Assembly (NCBI GenBank): GCA_022410635.1
Contig: JAJVDF010000418.1
Span: 244,893-308,892, forward strand
Length of the DNA stretch: 64,000 bases
Direction of reading: 5' to 3'
Source: Tretioscincus oriximinensis
Taxonomy: Eukaryota > Chordata > Lepidosauria > Squamata > Gymnophthalmidae
The notes under the pieces were generated by a model. The model worked only from the letters and a program-made list of their open reading frames with translations, made no database searches and was not told the DNA's origin. The translations under genes were made by a program, and so were the position numbers. Every line of letters begins with the position of its first letter. The first letter of the stretch is position 1. Positions 54,301 through 60,300 of the stretch are shown here, piece by piece.

Positions 54301-57300
54301 AGCTACTATAGAACATGCAACTGCTTAAGGAGTAGCCACCTGCATACCAGTTCATCACATGAGTTACGATTTGGCTTATAGTCAGATCTGGCATTTGTGT
54401 GTATTTATTATTCCAACATGATTTACAGTACTGATAACTCTTATGTCAGAAAGTATTAATCTCTCATATAGAAGAAACAAGCATTTAGAGAAGCAAAACG
54501 AAAAACAGGCCTTTCTCAATAACAAGAGTGACCCCTGAGGAGTGTTATACCCTGTACCAAAGACTTTCCTTCTGATATAGGAATGTTATGAGTGCAAGTT
54601 TTCCACTTTCTATCTAAATCCTAAAGAAAATGAGCATGTTAGATTTCAAAGAGATAGCTGTGTTAGTCTGGGTCCAGAAAATATAGCACAGATAGCATAT
54701 TATAAACAAACAAGGAAAAGATAGGCAGCATGAGCTTTCATAGACAATTCTACTTCTTCAGATGCTAGCCTGAAAGATCATGCTGCCTACCTTTTAAATC
54801 TCTAAGGTGCTACAAGACCCCTTTGTTGAAACGCTAAAGAGAAATACTTGTGGGACTTGATATATAAAACAAAATAGGGGGACACAGTATTGCATGTGTC
54901 AGGAGAATTGCTCTCAAAACACAGGCAAGGAAACTTTCCCTAATCAGAATTCCTATTATCACAAGCTTCAAGATTAGAAGCAAATACTAGATTACAGAAA
55001 GTCACAACTAAAACCAATGTAGTGCACTTTATAAAGAATAACAATCTCTAAACTGAGTCAGTCAAGGTAGTAAATACATCTAAGAACAGAAAGACTGGCT
55101 GCCAGCACCTTCTCATACCTAAATTAACTTCCTCCATCTTAGTTATTTAGTCACTGGCCACAGAGCACAGTACTTCACATAGATTGAACAGGGAGCAACA
55201 TGCTGTACCCTTTTTCAATCCAACGTGGGCTTGTTTGCCAAATCTTTCTCCCACCCACTTCCCACAGAACCCTACAAGAACAAGTCTGTAGAAGACTCAC
55301 CCTTTTGTCCACTTTGACCTCGGCCCCTGGCTCTGCATAGAATTCAAAGTGTAGTGTGGTTGCACTGGGAGGGTATTTCTGTGTATAGATCACAGTATGG
55401 AATCAGAACAAATCAAATGTCAAACATTCCCTCCCCAAAAGTAAATAGTACACCACTGTCGCCCTAGTTTTTNGGGGGAGGGGAGGGTAAAGCAGTATTG
55501 CTAACCTAAAAAAAGGACAATATCCTTGACTACCAGCATACCCACTTGCAATAATGTGAACTTGATTAGCCTAAACTTTCCTTACATCTTTTGGTGCAAG
55601 TGGGAGGAGGAAGAGTTAAGATGTAAGAAGTTAGAATTAGGTATGAAGACATGGTGATGTAAAGTGAGCCCTGTCGATATTCAGAACACAAAAAGAAAAT
55701 CCAAGGAGATATTCTCTTCAACCACGCCATGTGTATAATCCTGGTGGCCAGTGCGAATAGCCACAAGGATTACACATATTTCAAAACAAATTACAATGCT
55801 GGAATATTTGATTCTATCAAATTATGAAACTCTCCAAATGCACATGCAATTTAGCCCTGAATCTCCCAGGTAAATGCAACAACTGAAGCAGATGTGCAAA
55901 GGAAAAAAAGGTTTTTATTACAGAATATTCTTGTTTATGTGTTTCTCAACATATACAAACCTAGCAAAAACAAAAAACAATTATTTTTTAAAATGGGAGG
56001 CACTTGTGGACACAACTCTTTAGGTTGGCCTTTGGTTGAAAAACTGGTCTCCCTACTTTTAGATGTGGCTGCTTTAATACGTTAAATTGGATTTTTATTG
56101 TTAACCATCTTGAGACCTTCCAGTACTGGGCGATATAGAAAAAGTAAAAACTATCTGCAGAATACATAGCAGCAATTTACAATTTACCTTTACAATCATT
56201 TGTTTCTTCTTCCAGAGAATTACAGCAATTAACTTTACAGTTTGAAGGTAACAGGCATTCATACCAAGTCATATCTCTCCAAAACACAGTAGTGTTTTTT
56301 CCATCAGTTAAGTAACTGCTAGATTTTTTTTAAACCAACCAAAGTGCAAAACTCACAACTATCAGAAACATTATAAACTTGCAAGTCTACCAATTCAGGA
56401 AAATATCATGTAAGGAGACTACTATAATGGAGAATAAGTGGTGAAAAGGTTACCCAAATATGGGTGACAAAACATATAGTAGCAAAGAAATGAACTTTAA
56501 CTTGTAAATAATCATTATTAAAATATTTGGAGATAAAGGCAATAAAATATTATTTGGAATATCAGTGGCTGGTAAAACATTTTTTTAATTTAAAAAAGAC
56601 CAGTATATCTAAACTCTTACTGATGTAGAAGAGCAGATTTTCTTCCCACAAGAGCCAGTTTCCAACTGTACATAGATGCTTTTAAGAACTGTTAGAGGCA
56701 TGTGCCATATATGGGGGAGGATCATATAAAACCAGCTGCCTTTGTGTTCTGGGATTTTTACTTTTTTATTTATTTTTACTTCTACTTTTTAATGTTCATT
56801 CTTATTTATCTTTTTATTGGTTTTTATGTTATTAATTTTATTGTATATTATTCCAAATCTATGGAAACTGAGTATTACAAATATTCAGAGCTAATAAATG
56901 AATAAAATCTCACATATGAAGTTAACTGGTCAACTAAAGAGTCAACAGAAAACAAAACTCCCAAAGTAAGGGCTTACCAGCATGTGCAAATCTCTACAAC
57001 ATTCTGCCAGGCCAAAGCCATTCTCCTTGCCACCCCAACTCTGAAGAACAAAAAGAAAACACAAAGGCTCAATTAACTGCAGATTTCTGTACATCTTTAA
57101 TTTAATGACAACTCAGCCATTCAGCATAATTAAATCAAGTTAACAGCAGAGCATCTCCTGCTCATAAATATCTACTGTTCAATGCAACCAATAATTCAGA
57201 AGAATAAGATGTTCTTCTCTATAAAGACAAGCCATCATGCAAACCATCTGCACTCAGTAACTTGCAGAAATAGCTTTCTAAATCAGTTTACGGCACCTGT

Positions 57301-60300
57301 ATGGTATGGAATTTACAGGAGAAAACCTTTGGAATTTACTTTCACAAGAAGTTATGACAGCAATCAGCTGTAAAAATGGGTTTTAGACAAACTCAGAGTA
57401 CAGATGCATCAGTGTGGCTAAGACCAAAAGTCATTCAACTGAGATCAGGGAATAGATGCCTCCAGGCAGGCAGAATCTCTCTAAAGACCACTTGCAGGAG
57501 GTTAAGAGTAATAATGATTTTGACGTTGTTTTCCACTTGAGATGCACAGAAACAATAAGTGGAACGCTGGACTAAATGGGTTGATCTAGCAGGACTCCTC
57601 TTATGTTTTTATATAACTTGTGCTTTGATCCACTGTTATTGACTTCAGAAAGACGACAAATGTGACAGTCAATTACTTTCTAGCACTTTTCACATATTAT
57701 CTGTACTAACTTACCTCTGCCAAATGTTGTAGTCGTGACAGAAGAGGCATTCTCTTGTCAGAACCAAGACGGGTGATATAATTGGATCGTTTGCTAAACA
57801 CATACAGAAGGTTTAGCACTGCAAGCACTACTTGCATATCAGAGGATGCCAACAATGTGGTCAAGTGCTACGTGAAGAGAGAACAAAACATTAAAATTTG
57901 TAATGTGGCCAGGTTCCTAATTTTTATTAATTTTAGTTTTTCCCATTGCAATAACTAATACTTATTCCACAGCTTTTTAAAGCATTATTGTAGTACTGGG
58001 TTTAACAGGAATAATTATGTAAACCAGAAATTCCGTTATCAAACCTCACTTTGCTTATGGATGGTTTGGGGCTCAACTGTCCAAAACTATGTAATAGAGC
58101 TTTCATTCTTGTTCAACAAAACAAAACCCACACACCCCAAAAAACCCTTCACAAATTAGCCTTATGATTATTTCAGATAGAAGCCNAAATTCATCTAAAT
58201 TATACCACTTTTTAGTATTTATTACCTCAATAGAGCTGTACAGATGGCGAGAGAAACTGTATTCTATAAGAAGGGCTGTGAAGTTTAGCACTGACAGCAG
58301 TAGGGATTTTAGCTGTTCTCTCTCTGGCCGGTCACACACCAGCATCCATGACATGTTCTCCACTGTTTGCCCAGCATCTGCCAGGATGCCATCAAATCTG
58401 TCTAGCAGGTCTACCCAATGGTAAAGTTCACACTAAAGGAAAAAATCCAATGAGAGGAAGCAATTATTATAGACTTATCAGACTTAACACCTTCCAAACA
58501 CTCACTCAATCCATTCACTTAATAACAGTTTGAACCCAGAATGAAGACACTGCCCCACAAAACACACCACAGAATCACCTGCCATCACATACCTTCCCAA
58601 TATTCCATGTTTTGATCTGCTGTAGCTCCAACAGCAGCTGTTCATCATTGCAAACCTTGAGTTTATCAATCAAGGCTCTGCAATCTGCAGGCTGAAAAAT
58701 ATAATAGTAATTGTCACATGGAGATAAGCAGCTGACAGATAAAGCACTTTCTCATTAATATTAATGTTTCAGGTTTTATTTGGTTATTTCTGCATTTAAG
58801 TTTGAATAGGTGTTGTCATGCCCTGCTGGCTTCAAGTCTGTATTATCAGCTTCAAATAGAATATTCTAAAATAACACCCCCCAAAAAAGTCCCAGTGTTA
58901 AGTCATAAGTATATAAGTAATCCAAATGGAGGCCAAGTCAGAAACACATAAGCTATTAACAAAATCCTAAGGGCTACCCAAAAAGAATGAACAAGAATAC
59001 AATCCAAGGTCAGGGAAAACACAGAGCTGGTGAGCACAGAATACACAGCAGAGCGAGAACATAAGAGGAGCCCTGCTGAATCAGGCCAGGACTCATCTAG
59101 CCCAGCATTCTGTCTCACACAGTGGGCCACCAAATGCACCTGGGCGGTTTGAATAAAGACACTGCTTCTAGCAAAGAGGAAGCACACACCAGCTGCTTAA
59201 ATAGCTGACATGCCTGCCTCTTCATGATGTGTGAGGGGTAGCTTCTGCTCTGTGCATTATTCTTTGAGATCTGCAGAGGTGGGCCTTATCCTGTTGGGAT
59301 TTATAAACCATCTGCTTTCTATCAACAACCTCCTCCTCTGCATCACTCTCAAGCTCTTGGTCAGCTACTTCTGGTTACTCAGCCTCTGACAAACAGCCCA
59401 CCTCCTAGGCCGAGTCCTCCTCCTCCAATACCGAGTAAGGCATCACAGGCATGTCAACAATGCTTCTGTTTTGAGTTCACGAGGGTTCGGATACATGCCA
59501 AGTCACAAAGCAAAAATGTCTTATGTGACTGGATCCAGTTTGTTGCTGTGCTGCTCTTTTTTCTGGTTTGACAATTTCATCAAACCAGTATGAGCCCCTT
59601 CAGAAGAGTCCCTAGCAGAAGAGTCAACTCTTCTCCTCCCCCCCCCATTAACAGTCTAGGTATCACCTTAGAACACAGAACACCAAATTCTTTAGCTTCA
59701 AAATTCAGGACAAATCTGATCTCTTCTGATTCAGAACAACAAAAATCCCCACCTTCACATTTTAACTCTTCACAAACCTATGCAATGAATAGCTCACTAG
59801 ATGCAAACAGATATACAGTGCTTTGGGAGCAGGAGAAAGGACCTCACTTGCCAGTCTACAAGACCCAGACAGGCACCCACTAAGTTTAAAATGAAAGCTA
59901 GATAACCTACAGTCAAATTCCTCCAACCTTCTATATTAGTCATTATTGGAAACCCGTTTCTAAAACTACATGTTCAATGCTACTAGCAAAATCAAGCTAT
60001 CACATGAAACACCACTTTTTCCAGCAAACAATATTCGCTCCTCCTTGAAGGCGCTATTGTATTTTTTAAGTCCTCTATTTCAATCTGTTTTTATCATTTT
60101 ACTGTAATCCAATAATGGATATAGGGTGGAATATAAATGTAAATAAATGAATACTAGTGTCTCCCATTGATCTCAAGATACCCTTGGCTAAGCCAACAGT
60201 CATTAAGACACAAATTAATAACCTGTAAATTAGAATAGTCAGCACATACTCCCTAACCTCATTTCATGGCTATACTTCAAAACTTGCTTAAACTATCATG